Shown here: piece by piece, positions 1 to 7,175 of the stretch | Layout: the number at the start of each line of letters is the position of its first letter | Position numbering within the stretch: the first letter of the stretch is position 1 | Assembly (NCBI GenBank): GCA_002348045.1 | Contig: DDYO01000066.1 | Span: forward strand, 3,282-11,788 | Direction: 5' to 3' | Source of the DNA: Anaerolineales bacterium UBA2232 | Lineage (GTDB): Bacteria; Chloroflexota; Anaerolineae; UBA2200 | DNA length: 8,507 bases | Translations under genes and position numbers: made by a program | The notes under the pieces: generated by a model | What the model saw: only the letters and a program-made list of their open reading frames with translations | Database searches by the model: none | Told to the model about the DNA's origin: nothing

Positions 1-25
1 AAGGGCGGCCCATTGGGCCGCCCTT
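1..25 (-). terminator. Probable intrinsic terminator after gcvPB
   Basis: A nearly perfect GC-rich palindrome begins 8 nt after the gcvPB stop codon. Positions 1-11 pair with 15-25 (11 bp, arm AAGGGCGGCCC) around a 3-nt loop. Read on the minus strand the stem ends in TT at the window edge, so any longer U tract lies outside the window. The position fits the end of the glycine cleavage operon. The hairpin is certain; its role as a terminator is inferred. Confidence 0.7.
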
Positions 26-33
26 GTGTGTTC

Positions 34-1518
34 TTATCCCCGCAGACAATGCAGAACAGGTTGCCGCGCAGCCTGGACCTCGTCCAGACGAGCTATGGGA
101 GTGACGTGCGGCGCGTTACGCACAATGTCAGGATTCTCACGGGCCTCCTCAGCGATCTGAATCATCGCTTGGGCGAAGGCATCGAGGGTTTCCTTACTTT
201 CCGTCTCAGTGGGTTCGATCATGATGGCTTCAGGCACGATCAGCGGGAAGTAGATCGTCGGTGGGTGGAATCCAAAGTCCATCAATCGTTTGGCAATGTC
301 CAGCGTGTGTACATTGGTGGTTCCTGGCAAGGGGCCGGACAGCACAAATTCGTGCTTACAGACCCGGTCGTAGGCCAAAGGATAGGTGCCTTTGAGTTTG
401 CTCATCAGGTAATTGGCGTTTAGAACCGCGCTCTCACTGACTTGACGCAGTCCCTCGGCCCCCAGCATCCGTATGTAAGTGTATGCTCGCACCAGCACGC
501 CAAAGTTGCCGTAAAAGGTCTTTAGGCGGCCAATAGAAGATTCAGGCATAGCCAACCGACAAACGATCTCCGTCTGGCAATCCTCCGTACACTCTTCATC
601 TGGCTGGTGTTCGTGAGGGCTCATTTCCACGACAATGGGCCCGGGCAGGAATGGAGCCAATGTTTCATTGCACACGACCGGCCCGGCCCCTGGGCCACCA
701 CCGCCATGGGGCGTGGAGAACGTCTTGTGCAGGTTGAGGTGCATCACGTCAATCCCAAGTTGGGCTGGCTTCACGATGCCCATGATGGCATTGAGGTTTG
801 CTCCATCGCCGTATACCAGTCCGCCACAATCATGGATCATCTTGGCAATCTCGCCCACATGCTCTTCAAAGAGACCGAGCGTATTCGGATTGGTGAGCAT
901 GAGGCCTGCGACGGTGTCATCGCAGCGCGAGCGCAGCTCATCCATATTCACGTTGCCCCGCTCGTCCGAACTGATCTTGATGGTATCATACCCGGCCATG
1001 GACGTCGAGGCTGGATTGGTGCCATGGGCAGAGTCTGGGATCAGCATACGGGTACGCTTCTGGTCTCCTCTCGCTTGATGATAGGCGCGGATCATGAGGA
1101 CGCCAGCCAGTTCGCCGTGTGCTCCCGCTGCGGGCTGCAGCGAGGCTGCATCAAAGCCGGTGATCTCCTTCAGCATCTCCTGCAGTTCGAGCATTAGGAG
1201 CAGATTGCCCTGTACGGCTATCTCTGGCTCGTACGGATGGGTATGAACAAAACCTCCCAGCCGGGCGGCATCCTCGTTGACCTTGGGGTTATATTTCATG
1301 GTGCATGAGCCCAGGGGGTAAAATCCTTTGTCAACGGCATGGTTGAGTTGCGATAGGCGCACATAGTGGCGGACCAGGTCAACTTCGCTGACCTCTGGCA
1401 GGAGAAGCTCTTGGCGGAGGTAGGATTCTGGCAGCGAGGATGCAGGCACATCACACTGGGGCAGGCTGACGCCGCTGCGGCCCGGGGAGCTGATCTCGTA
1501 GATGAGTGGCTCGTTCAT
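34..1518 (-). CDS. gcvPB: Glycine dehydrogenase (decarboxylating) subunit 2, GcvPB
   Basis: This is the PLP-binding half of the two-subunit P-protein. With GcvPA it decarboxylates glycine in the cytoplasm and passes the aminomethyl group to the lipoyl arm of GcvH. The 494-residue protein is full length for the family. It shows GSCTMKYNP (70-78), the [10 protein letters not shown] cofactor region (162-171), YGDGANLNA (236-244) and [19 protein letters not shown] (261-279), in which Lys265 should form the Schiff base with PLP. The ATG start overlaps the gcvPA stop by 4 nt (ATGA) and has an AAGGAGG ribosome site (1523-1529) 4 nt upstream, so the two subunits are translationally coupled. One oddity is an acidic stretch with Cys310, Cys314, Cys320, His302 and His304, just before the conserved SIG...FYGNFG block, where relatives have a shorter linker. 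A hairpin follows the stop codon. The identification is very secure. Confidence 0.97.
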   Translation of the reverse strand: MNEPLIYEISSPGRSGVSLPQCDVPASSLPESYLRQELLLPEVSEVDLVRHYVRLSQLNHAVDKGFYPLGSCTMKYNPKVNEDAARLGGFVHTHPYEPEIAVQGNLLLMLELQEMLKEITGFDAASLQPAAGAHGELAGVLMIRAYHQARGDQKRTRMLIPDSAHGTNPASTSMAGYDTIKISSDERGNVNMDELRSRCDDTVAGLMLTNPNTLGLFEEHVGEIAKMIHDCGGLVYGDGANLNAIMGIVKPAQLGIDVMHLNLHKTFSTPHGGGGPGAGPVVCNETLAPFLPGPIVVEMSPHEHQPDEECTEDCQTEIVCRLAMPESSIGRLKTFYGNFGVLVRAYTYIRMLGAEGLRQVSESAVLNANYLMSKLKGTYPLAYDRVCKHEFVLSGPLPGTTNVHTLDIAKRLMDFGFHPPTIYFPLIVPEAIMIEPTETESKETLDAFAQAMIQIAEEARENPDIVRNAPHVTPIARLDEVQAARQPVLHCLRG

Positions 1519-2873
1519 GCCGCCTCCTTCATGGTGTCCAGGGCCTCGACCAACATATCGATATCCGCTTTGGGATTGACCTCGGTCACGCAGACCAACA
1601 TGGTGTTGGCCATCTCCGGGTAATCAGCGCTCAGGTCATAGCCCCCGAGGATGCCCCACTCATTGAGCAGGTATGCGTTGATTTCATCGACCGGCCGAGG
1701 GCATAGCAGGGCAAACTCCTTGAAGAAGCGACCTGGTGTAACCACCTTATAGCCTGGCAGTGAGCTCAACTGGCTAGCCGCATAGTGCGCTTTGTGGTAG
1801 CAGAGCTCGGCAATGTGGCGGAGCCCCGACTTGCCCACGGCACTCAAGTAGACTGCTGCGGCAAGCGCCATCAGGGCCTGGTTAGAGCAGATATTGGATG
1901 TTGCCTTCTCGCGGCGGATGTGCTGTTCCCGCGCCGACAAGGTGAGCACATAGCCCCTCTGCCCGTTCTTGTCTACCGTTTCCCCTACGATGCGGCCGGC
2001 GATTCTGTGTACCAGTTCCTTTCTGCACGAGAAGAATCCGAGGTAGGGCCCGCCAAAGTTCAGCCCCCCACCCAGAGCCTGTCCCTCTCCGCAGGCGATG
2101 TCAGCGCCATAAGCAGCCGGTGGCACAAAAAGGCCTAGTGAGATCGGATCCACGCTTACCACGAGGAGCGCACCAGCGGCATGAGTGGCATCGGCAAGGG
2201 ACTGGAGCTCCTCGGGTTGGTGTAGCTCGCCGAGGAAATCAGGGTTTTGTACGATGACGGCTGCCGTGTCGCCGTCAATCCAATGCGTCAAAGACAGGGC
2301 ATCCTTGGTGGGATAGGTGTCGCCGACAACTTGAAGGCCCATACCCTGTGTGTAGGTACGCACCACCGCCCGGTACTCAGGATGGACGGTGGGAGAGATG
2401 ACGATCTTGCGGCGTTTGCCGCGTCCCGCGCTCACTGCGGTGATCGCGGCTTCAGCGACGGCAGTCCCACCATCATAGTGCGAGGCATTGGCTGCATCCA
2501 GGCCTGTGAGGGCACAGATCATGGACTGATACTCAAAGATCGCCTGCAAAGTACCCTGGCTGATCTCAGGTTGGTAAGGCGTGTACGCTGTGTAGAACTC
2601 GGAGCGTTGCAGCACATGATCCACGACACTTGGCACAAAGTGCTGGTAAGCGCCAGCGCCCAGGAAGCAGGGAGCGTGCTGCACGTCAGCGTTGCACTCG
2701 CTCATTTCCTGCAGCTCGCGCAGGACCTCCATCTCCGACAGTGGACTGGCCAGAGCGAGCCGTGGATATCGTAGGTTAGCTGGGATGTCCTTGAACAGGT
2801 CGTCCAGGCTGCTTGCTCCGATAGCCCGCAGCATGGCAGCCTTATCAGCGTCCGTATTTGGGATGTAGCCCAT
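1515..2873 (-). CDS. gcvPA: Glycine dehydrogenase (decarboxylating) subunit 1, GcvPA
   Basis: This is the N-terminal-half homologue of the glycine decarboxylase P-protein. It forms the enzyme with GcvPB but lacks the PLP lysine. The 452-residue protein has the usual family length. It contains the N-terminal IPNT motif, FLGAGAY (70-76), [18 protein letters not shown] (93-110), [11 protein letters not shown] (128-138) and a central glycine-rich [19 protein letters not shown] segment. The start ATG directly abuts the gcvH stop codon (TAGATG). An AAAGGGAG ribosome site lies within the end of gcvH, about 8 nt upstream. The gene ends inside the gcvPB start (4-nt overlap). The split P-protein is the form found in archaea, Firmicutes, Thermotogae and several other phyla, in contrast to the single-chain GcvP of proteobacteria and eukaryotes. 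Confidence 0.97.
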   Translation of the reverse strand: MGYIPNTDADKAAMLRAIGASSLDDLFKDIPANLRYPRLALASPLSEMEVLRELQEMSECNADVQHAPCFLGAGAYQHFVPSVVDHVLQRSEFYTAYTPYQPEISQGTLQAIFEYQSMICALTGLDAANASHYDGGTAVAEAAITAVSAGRGKRRKIVISPTVHPEYRAVVRTYTQGMGLQVVGDTYPTKDALSLTHWIDGDTAAVIVQNPDFLGELHQPEELQSLADATHAAGALLVVSVDPISLGLFVPPAAYGADIACGEGQALGGGLNFGGPYLGFFSCRKELVHRIAGRIVGETVDKNGQRGYVLTLSAREQHIRREKATSNICSNQALMALAAAVYLSAVGKSGLRHIAELCYHKAHYAASQLSSLPGYKVVTPGRFFKEFALLCPRPVDEINAYLLNEWGILGGYDLSADYPEMANTMLVCVTEVNPKADIDMLVEALDTMKEAA

Positions 2874-3275
2874 CTAGTGCGCTCCCTTTGCCTCTTCCTG
2901 GCAGTGTTCCTCATAGGCAGCGGCATCCAACAGGGAGTCGTACTCGGCGGGGTCAGCCATGCGAACACGAATCATCCAGCCCCGCCCGAAAGCGTCCTCG
3001 TTGACCAGTTGTGGGCTATCCATGAGTTCCTCGTTGGCCGCGAGGATCTCTCCGCTGACGGGCATGTAGACGTCGGAAGCAGCCTTGACCGACTCGACGG
3101 TTCCAAAGCTGTCGTTCTTGGAGAGGCTGTCGCCGACCTCGGGCAACTCGACGTAAACGACGTCGCTCAACTCGTGCTGCGCGTAATCGCTGATGCCGAT
3201 GACGACCTCATCACCATCGAGCATTGCCCACTCGTGGGAAGGCAGATAGCGGCGGTCCGTGGCATAGGTAACCAT
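2874..3275 (-). CDS. gcvH: Glycine cleavage system H protein (lipoyl carrier)
   Basis: GcvH is the lipoyl-bearing shuttle of the glycine cleavage system. It takes the aminomethyl group from the P-protein, presents it to GcvT, and is reoxidised by dihydrolipoyl dehydrogenase. The protein has 133 residues, normal for the family. It starts with the typical RRYLPSHEWA segment and contains GISDYAQHELSDVVYVELP, followed by ESVKAASDVY, where Lys64 is the expected lipoylation site. The conserved LVNEDAFGRGWM block follows. The start at 3275 is chosen because AAGGAGG (3281-3287) lies 5 nt upstream. A longer reading to 3314 would add 13 residues, but it would run through the end of the upstream radical SAM gene and place this ribosome site inside the coding region. 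It sits directly behind the two radical SAM genes that may build its lipoyl group. Confidence 0.97.
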   Translation of the reverse strand: MVTYATDRRYLPSHEWAMLDGDEVVIGISDYAQHELSDVVYVELPEVGDSLSKNDSFGTVESVKAASDVYMPVSGEILAANEELMDSPQLVNEDAFGRGWMIRVRMADPAEYDSLLDAAAYEEHCQEEAKGAH

Positions 3276-3280
3276 TGAAT

Positions 3281-3287
3281 CCTCCTT
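3281..3287 (-). promoter_or_regulatory. gcvH: Ribosome binding site that fixes the gcvH start
   Basis: AAGGAGG on the minus strand sits 5 nt before the gcvH ATG at 3275. It shares a base with the TAA stop codon of the upstream radical SAM gene (3287-3289). The site decides between the 133-residue GcvH start and a 13-residue-longer alternative. It suggests that ribosomes finishing the radical SAM gene reinitiate at gcvH. Confidence 0.85.
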
Positions 3288-4330
3288 TATGGTGAACAAA
3301 CTATAGTCGTACAAGTCAGAGAAGCGCTGGGACGTTTGTTGGGTACCATCAACACCATGTCAATTGCATCATTGGTCTCTTCATTCGTGAGCGCCCTGGG
3401 GTAATTATACATCGTTCCCCCCGGCCGTTCATTGTAGTACGGGCGGTTGCACCCTGGGCAGCCAGCAGTGCGAAAGGCCACACCATCCGAGAGCCTTGCC
3501 CGGAGCGCACCCAGGTCCAGTCCCCACTCCACGATCCGTCCGTCTGGCGAAAAGCCCAGGTTGTCCATGCGGCAGAATCGCGAGGTAATCAAGTGGAAGG
3601 CCGCCTGAATGCGTCGGTAGGACGACAGGGATGGCGGTGATCGGTGGGCCATCGCCGTTCCAGCTACCGGAGTAAAGCAGAAAAGGCCGACAGTGATACC
3701 CCAATCGACCATGAGCTGTAAGGTAGTGACCATGTCCCGTTCGGACTCGCCCAATCCCACGATGAGGTGAGTGCCGATTCGTCCGGGGAATGTGGTCGCG
3801 CATTGTTGCAGTAATCTCAGTTTTGTCCCCCACGCTCCGGTCTTGGTGGCTCGGTAGGTCCGTTCGCTTGCGGCATCGAGCGCCACGGTGACACGTTCAG
3901 CTCCCGCCTCCAAAAGGGCTCGTACCGCCGCGGCATGAGGCGCCGACGTGGAAACACAAATGGGCACTGCAGACAGGCCGGCGAGCGTGCGGACCGCGGC
4001 AAGGGTGCGCCTCTGATATCCGGGGGAGGACGTGACTTGGAAACAGCATCGACCGATCTTCTGATGACGGAATGCCTCCGCCACGGCTGAGAGGACGTCA
4101 GGACTTGGGTACAGGGGCCAGGTGATGCGGGAGAGGAACCGCGAACCCGCCGTGCTGCCTGACGCCTGAGCGCAGAACGAGCAGTTGGACCGGCAGCGCT
4201 CGCCAATCATGAGGTAAGCGGTGGTCGGTGGGTGCTCCTGGTGTAAAGGACGCAACCCAAGCACGCCGGCGGTACCCGACGATACGCCGATGGCGGACGG
4301 ATCAGTCTCTAGCGTTGAAACACGCAGCAT
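3287..4330 (-). CDS. Radical SAM protein, biotin-synthase-like; candidate lipoyl synthase component (LipS1/LipS2 type)
   Basis: A 347-residue radical SAM enzyme. The CxxxCxxC loop that binds the catalytic [4Fe-4S] cluster is GERCRSNCSFCAQA, with Cys46, Cys50 and Cys53. A BioB-like barrel follows, with THLIVGLGESERD near 187-199. Near the C terminus is AGCPGCNRPYYNERPGG (Cys291, Cys294), which could hold an auxiliary cluster. It looks like the 'biotin synthase-related' family (probably COG2516) rather than BioB itself or classical LipA. In Thermococcus, two such radical SAM proteins (LipS1, LipS2) jointly insert sulfur at C6 and C8 of an octanoyl group. The position immediately before gcvH, with an 11-nt gap, supports that role here. 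The ATG at 4330 is preferred over GTG at 4342 because AGGTGGGAG (4336-4344) lies 5 nt upstream of it. The gene overlaps the preceding radical SAM gene by 22 nt. The radical SAM assignment is sure; the lipoyl synthase role is inferred, and which of LipS1 or LipS2 it matches is not settled. Confidence 0.85.
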   Translation of the reverse strand: MLRVSTLETDPSAIGVSSGTAGVLGLRPLHQEHPPTTAYLMIGERCRSNCSFCAQASGSTAGSRFLSRITWPLYPSPDVLSAVAEAFRHQKIGRCCFQVTSSPGYQRRTLAAVRTLAGLSAVPICVSTSAPHAAAVRALLEAGAERVTVALDAASERTYRATKTGAWGTKLRLLQQCATTFPGRIGTHLIVGLGESERDMVTTLQLMVDWGITVGLFCFTPVAGTAMAHRSPPSLSSYRRIQAAFHLITSRFCRMDNLGFSPDGRIVEWGLDLGALRARLSDGVAFRTAGCPGCNRPYYNERPGGTMYNYPRALTNEETNDAIDMVLMVPNKRPSASLTCTTIVCSP

Positions 4331-5157
4331 TCGTGCTCCCACCTGATTTCCAGCCCCAGATCGGGCGCAAGCTGTACTGCTGATGGTGCCGGATTAACGA
4401 TCTTGTTCACGCCTGCACGCACGGCTAGTGGGTCGAGTTCTTGCCTGTACCGACCTCCTGGCCTCATACAGCCCAGGTAGATGAGCGTCTTCGGTAGCTT
4501 GAGGCGAGCTGCTAGCAGGAAACTTGCTACTTGTTCGGTGTCGGGTGCGCGGCATTCGGCAAAGCGCGTGCCGACTGTGGGAACGAGGACCAGGATGACA
4601 AGGGCCTCTGGAGGCGCGGTATGGAAGGCTTCCAGCGCCTGATACTCCCCGCTGAACCGGCCGGCGCGCAGACCAAGGGTCAAGTGCGGCACCACAACAA
4701 AGCGCTGGCGCAAGAGCTCATAGGTACGAAAGTAGTCTTCGGCGCGATGGTCCAGCCCATAGACCTCGCGGATGGTGCTATCATCCCCCACGATGTCAAA
4801 AGAAATCACGTCCACGAGAGGGGCAATGCGGTCCATGTCCTCAACATTGACCATTCCCACATGCCAGTTCAGCAACCTGCCCGGACGAAGCAGTGATACC
4901 TCCTGCAGGCGGGAGGTCACAGGCACCGCCCCCCGTGCGTCGCAGCCCCCAGAAATCAGGCAGCTAGTAGCGTTCGTCGCATCGGCGCAGGCGATGGAAA
5001 CCATGCCTGACAGGTAATGACCGCCACAATGAGCGCAATCCAAGGCACAGGTTGTTCCTGTCAGGCTGATGGGCAAAGTCCGGTTGGGGCGCACGAACCC
5101 AATCTGCGGCGCATAGCCACTCATGCGAGTTTCCCACGCCGCTTGCCAGCGATCCAT
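4309..5157 (-). CDS. Radical SAM protein, biotin-synthase homologue; candidate partner lipoyl synthase component (LipS1/LipS2 type)
   Basis: First gene of the operon, 282 residues from the chosen start. The cluster loop is GTTCALDCAHCGGHYL, with Cys37, Cys41 and Cys44 in CxxxCxxC spacing. It is followed by SCLISGGCDARGAVP (Cys66, Cys72), then LGCMRPGGRYR (Cys230), and a C-terminal ECC pair (Cys277, Cys278). This pattern matches the 'uncharacterised homologue of biotin synthetase' family (probably COG1856), which is distinct from the next radical SAM gene. Families of this kind supply LipS1 and LipS2, the two-protein lipoyl synthase of Thermococcus. The 22-nt overlap with a second, different radical SAM gene and the following gcvH support that reading. 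The ATG at 5157 is chosen because it has GGAG 7 nt upstream and lies about 74 nt after the predicted transcription start. A TTG at 5226 would lie only about 5 nt from that transcription start, with no ribosome site. Lipoyl synthesis is inferred, not shown by the sequence alone. Confidence 0.85.
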   Translation of the reverse strand: MDRWQAAWETRMSGYAPQIGFVRPNRTLPISLTGTTCALDCAHCGGHYLSGMVSIACADATNATSCLISGGCDARGAVPVTSRLQEVSLLRPGRLLNWHVGMVNVEDMDRIAPLVDVISFDIVGDDSTIREVYGLDHRAEDYFRTYELLRQRFVVVPHLTLGLRAGRFSGEYQALEAFHTAPPEALVILVLVPTVGTRFAECRAPDTEQVASFLLAARLKLPKTLIYLGCMRPGGRYRQELDPLAVRAGVNKIVNPAPSAVQLAPDLGLEIRWEHECCVFQR

Positions 5158-5182
5158 ATCCGCTCTCCATCGTCCAAGACAT

Positions 5183-5233
5183 CCAAGAGCACCTGCGGCT
5201 TGGCACGTCAGTGCGGGCTTGGGCAACTCTTGG
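5183..5233 (-). other. Structured 5' leader of the lipoyl/glycine operon
   Basis: On the minus strand CCAAGAG (5227-5233) is exactly complementary to CTCTTGG (5183-5189), 37 nt further on. Between them lies a small perfect hairpin, GCAC-TGAC-GTGC. The outer pairing could form at the very 5' end of the transcript and close a small domain about 15 nt before the GGAG site of the first gene. If transcription begins at 5230 or 5231, only five of the seven outer pairs are transcribed. It does not resemble a glycine riboswitch, and the leader is too short for a tandem aptamer. Its function is unknown. Confidence 0.35.
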
Positions 5234-5237
5234 AAGG

Positions 5238-5266
5238 AGTATAGCTGGCGTCCAAGCCCAAGTCAA
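5238..5266 (-). promoter_or_regulatory. Sigma70-type promoter for the lipoyl/glycine operon
   Basis: On the minus strand, TTGACT (5261-5266) and TATACT (5238-5243) are separated by exactly 17 bp. Each hexamer matches the bacterial consensus at five of six positions. Transcription would begin near 5230-5231, giving a leader of about 74 nt before the ATG at 5157. It lies in the 211-nt gap between the DUF420-like gene and the first radical SAM gene, which is the largest intergenic space in the window. Confidence 0.75.
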
Positions 5267-5312
5267 AGGGCGTGACCCATCTGATCAGGCTATCCTCGTG
5301 GCAAAGGGGGCA

Positions 5313-5341
5313 ATCCGCCTCGTTCGTAAGACGAGGCGGAT
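5313..5341 (-). terminator. Intergenic hairpin, possible terminator of the upstream membrane-protein genes
   Basis: Positions 5313-5323 pair perfectly with 5331-5341 (11 bp, arm ATCCGCCTCGT) around a 7-nt loop. It lies about 27 nt after the stop codon of the DUF420-like gene and before the gcv operon promoter, so its position fits a terminator. In the minus direction it is followed by TGCCCCCTTT rather than a clean U tract, so it may be a weak terminator or only a transcript-end stabiliser. Confidence 0.5.
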
Positions 5342-5368
5342 AAGGGGCTTGTGCCGTCCGCCAGGAAG

Positions 5369-5806
5369 CTACATGTACCAGACAAAGTACAGGAGGATGC
5401 CGTTTATCAGGGCCGCTGACCACAGCACGGCGGTGATGCGCATCAGCCGCTTGAGGGTGGGAAGATGTGCTTCTCTGAACTCTAGGTTCTGCGATGCAAT
5501 AGAAATGTAGACGCCCAGCAACTGGGCGATGCCCCCTAGCAGCGCATGAGGCCACATCACCGAGGGCCGAGGGCGTGTAGGGTTCTGGACGGCCGCTGGC
5601 AAGGCACGAAAGAAGGCCGGATTCATGACGGCAATGATCAGCGCAGCGTTGATGATCACGAGCACGGGCATGATCTGGCAGTGACTGGCTTTGCCTCTTT
5701 TCGCCTGGATGACAGCGTAAATGAGGACAACCAACATGGCGACTTGGACCACCAGATTGATGTCGGCGGGCAAACCCGCCCGAGTGCCTAGAAATCCTCT
5801 ACTCAT
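5369..5806 (-). CDS. Small four-helix membrane protein, DUF420-like
   Basis: A 145-residue integral membrane protein with four hydrophobic helices at about 17-34, 46-66, 85-104 and 122-143. His42 sits in the loop after helix 1, His87 at the start of helix 3 (WPHALLGG) and His114 before helix 4. The ending, RITAVLWSAALINGILLYFVWYM, recalls the DUF420 family, whose members are often linked to cytochrome oxidase assembly. No respiratory gene is nearby, so that role cannot be supported here. The ATG has GAGGAGG 4 nt upstream. The gene follows the MFS transporter by 120 nt with no clear promoter between them, so it may be co-transcribed. A hairpin follows it. The membrane topology is well supported; the family call is tentative. 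Confidence 0.7.
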   Translation of the reverse strand: MSRGFLGTRAGLPADINLVVQVAMLVVLIYAVIQAKRGKASHCQIMPVLVIINAALIIAVMNPAFFRALPAAVQNPTRPRPSVMWPHALLGGIAQLLGVYISIASQNLEFREAHLPTLKRLMRITAVLWSAALINGILLYFVWYM

Positions 5807-5926
5807 GAACCCTCCTCATGGCCCGCCTGCAGAGCGACAGTTCTGAGAGACCCCTCGGTCACGACAGGCGTCATCTCATCGGGGGGGCAGCACAATGTGG
5901 ATTTCCGGTGCCGTGCCCTGACGCGA

Positions 5927-7126
5927 TCAGTGCGCTTCGCCACGTCGAACCTGAGACATGCATACGATGGCGAGTGCAATGAACAGCGTGGAGAAGAGGA
6001 ACATGGTCCGGTGGCCAAAGAAATCCATGAGACCGCCGACCAGTGGTGGCGCGGTGATTGCTGCCAGCATCGATGAGAAATAGTAGAGACCGGTGTATGA
6101 GCCTATTCGATCGGGTGGAGCGATGTCCGAGACCATCGGGAATGAATTGATGTTGATCAGAGCCCAGGCGATTCCCGCCACGACAAGCATCAGCATCAAG
6201 TAGAGCATGTTGGTGGTAAAGTAGCCCCCCAGGATGAACGCGCCCAGGAGGAGCAGGCCCGCTTGGATGGTCCGTCGTCGTCCAAACCGAGTGGCAATAA
6301 AGCCCGCTGGCAGAGAGAATACCAGGAAGGCGGCCGAGACATAGGTCAACATCGCTGCGGCTGAACTCTCTGCAATGCCTAGATATTCCTTGCCGTAGGT
6401 GGTCCAGAAAGTCTCGAGGGCGTTGAATCCTACAAACCAGGCAAAGATCGCCAGCAGGATGAACAAAGCGCTTTTCTCTTGGCTAGCTACGATCTCCCGC
6501 ACGGTGGCCAGTACCCCTGGTCCTGAAGCCGATCCCCCGACCACAGCCCTTGGCTCGCGGATGACTGCCACGACAATGGCTGTGGCAATCAGCATGAACA
6601 CCGAGGCTACGAGGAACGGCAAGCTAGTGTTCATGCGATACAACAGAGCTCCGCCCAGAAATGCCATTGTTGTGCCCAGACCGCCCATCAAATTGATGAT
6701 GCCGTTGGCCTTGCTGCGCAACGGTGATGGCGTGATGTCTGGCATCAGAGCCACAGTCGGAGTGCGGAAAATGGCCATGGCAAAGTTCATGATGATAATC
6801 ACGCCCATGAGTAGGGCAAAGGCGCGCATACTGGCATGCACGATGGGAATTAACGCAAAGAACACCGCGGCAATAGGCGCACCGATCATCAAGAAGGGCA
6901 TGCGCCGTCCGAAGCGCGTCTGCGTGCGGTCGCTGAGGAAGCCAACATAGGGCTGGATGGTCACACCGGCGATATTGTCAAAGGTCATGATCAATCCAAC
7001 GAGCCAAAGAGGCAATTGGTAGGAACGCAGGAAGATGGGCACATATGAGTTGTAGACCGACCAGATCAGACTAATGCCAAAAAAGCCAAAGCCGAGCAGT
7101 AAAGTCCTCCGGTAGTCAACCTTCAT
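5927..7126 (-). CDS. MFS transporter, SLC45/GPH-like (probable sugar or glycoside carrier)
   Basis: A 399-residue, very hydrophobic protein consistent with the 12-helix major facilitator fold in the inner membrane. The signature loop between helices 2 and 3 is GFLSDRTQTRFGRRMPF (62-78). It is repeated in the C-terminal half as GFIATRFGRRR (275-285), as expected from the internal duplication. RTPTVALMPDITPSPLRSKANG (121-142) and SDIAPPDRIGSYTGLYY (333-349) are typical of the bacterial MFS group related to SLC45 sucrose carriers and GPH sugar symporters. The ATG has AAGGGGG about 4 nt upstream. It lies 49 nt after the DedA-like gene. The substrate cannot be read from the sequence; uptake of a sugar or glycoside by cation symport is an inference from the family. 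Confidence 0.9.
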   Translation of the reverse strand: MKVDYRRTLLLGFGFFGISLIWSVYNSYVPIFLRSYQLPLWLVGLIMTFDNIAGVTIQPYVGFLSDRTQTRFGRRMPFLMIGAPIAAVFFALIPIVHASMRAFALLMGVIIIMNFAMAIFRTPTVALMPDITPSPLRSKANGIINLMGGLGTTMAFLGGALLYRMNTSLPFLVASVFMLIATAIVVAVIREPRAVVGGSASGPGVLATVREIVASQEKSALFILLAIFAWFVGFNALETFWTTYGKEYLGIAESSAAAMLTYVSAAFLVFSLPAGFIATRFGRRRTIQAGLLLLGAFILGGYFTTNMLYLMLMLVVAGIAWALININSFPMVSDIAPPDRIGSYTGLYYFSSMLAAITAPPLVGGLMDFFGHRTMFLFSTLFIALAIVCMSQVRRGEAH

Positions 7127-7175
7127 TCATCCCCCTTTCAGGCCGATCAAGCCTCATTGGCTGGTGAAACTAGAG

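Noticed and set aside
607..1197. 196-codon open frame on the plus strand opposite gcvPB
   Set aside because: It is fully antisense to a secure gene, has no family-like sequence, and is of the kind expected from codon bias in GC-rich DNA.
3429..4206. Two alternative-frame minus-strand open frames inside the radical SAM gene
   Set aside because: They overlap a frame with clear radical SAM motifs throughout, and no frameshift is needed to explain the gene.
3287..4330. Annotation of the radical SAM genes as bioB or lipA
   Set aside because: Two different paralogues sit together before gcvH without other biotin genes, and the C-terminal motifs differ from those I know for BioB and LipA.
5158..5231. 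Possible glycine riboswitch before the operon
   Set aside because: The leader is only about 74 nt, too short for the usual tandem glycine aptamer, and I see no matching core.
5803..5875. 23-codon frame ending in an ATGA overlap with the DUF420-like start
   Set aside because: It has no ribosome site, lies after a run of seven C and has no leader-peptide features; the overlap is probably chance.
6399..6950. 183-codon open frame on the plus strand opposite the MFS transporter
   Set aside because: Its composition is the mirror of a hydrophobic transmembrane gene, and it shows no recognisable domain.
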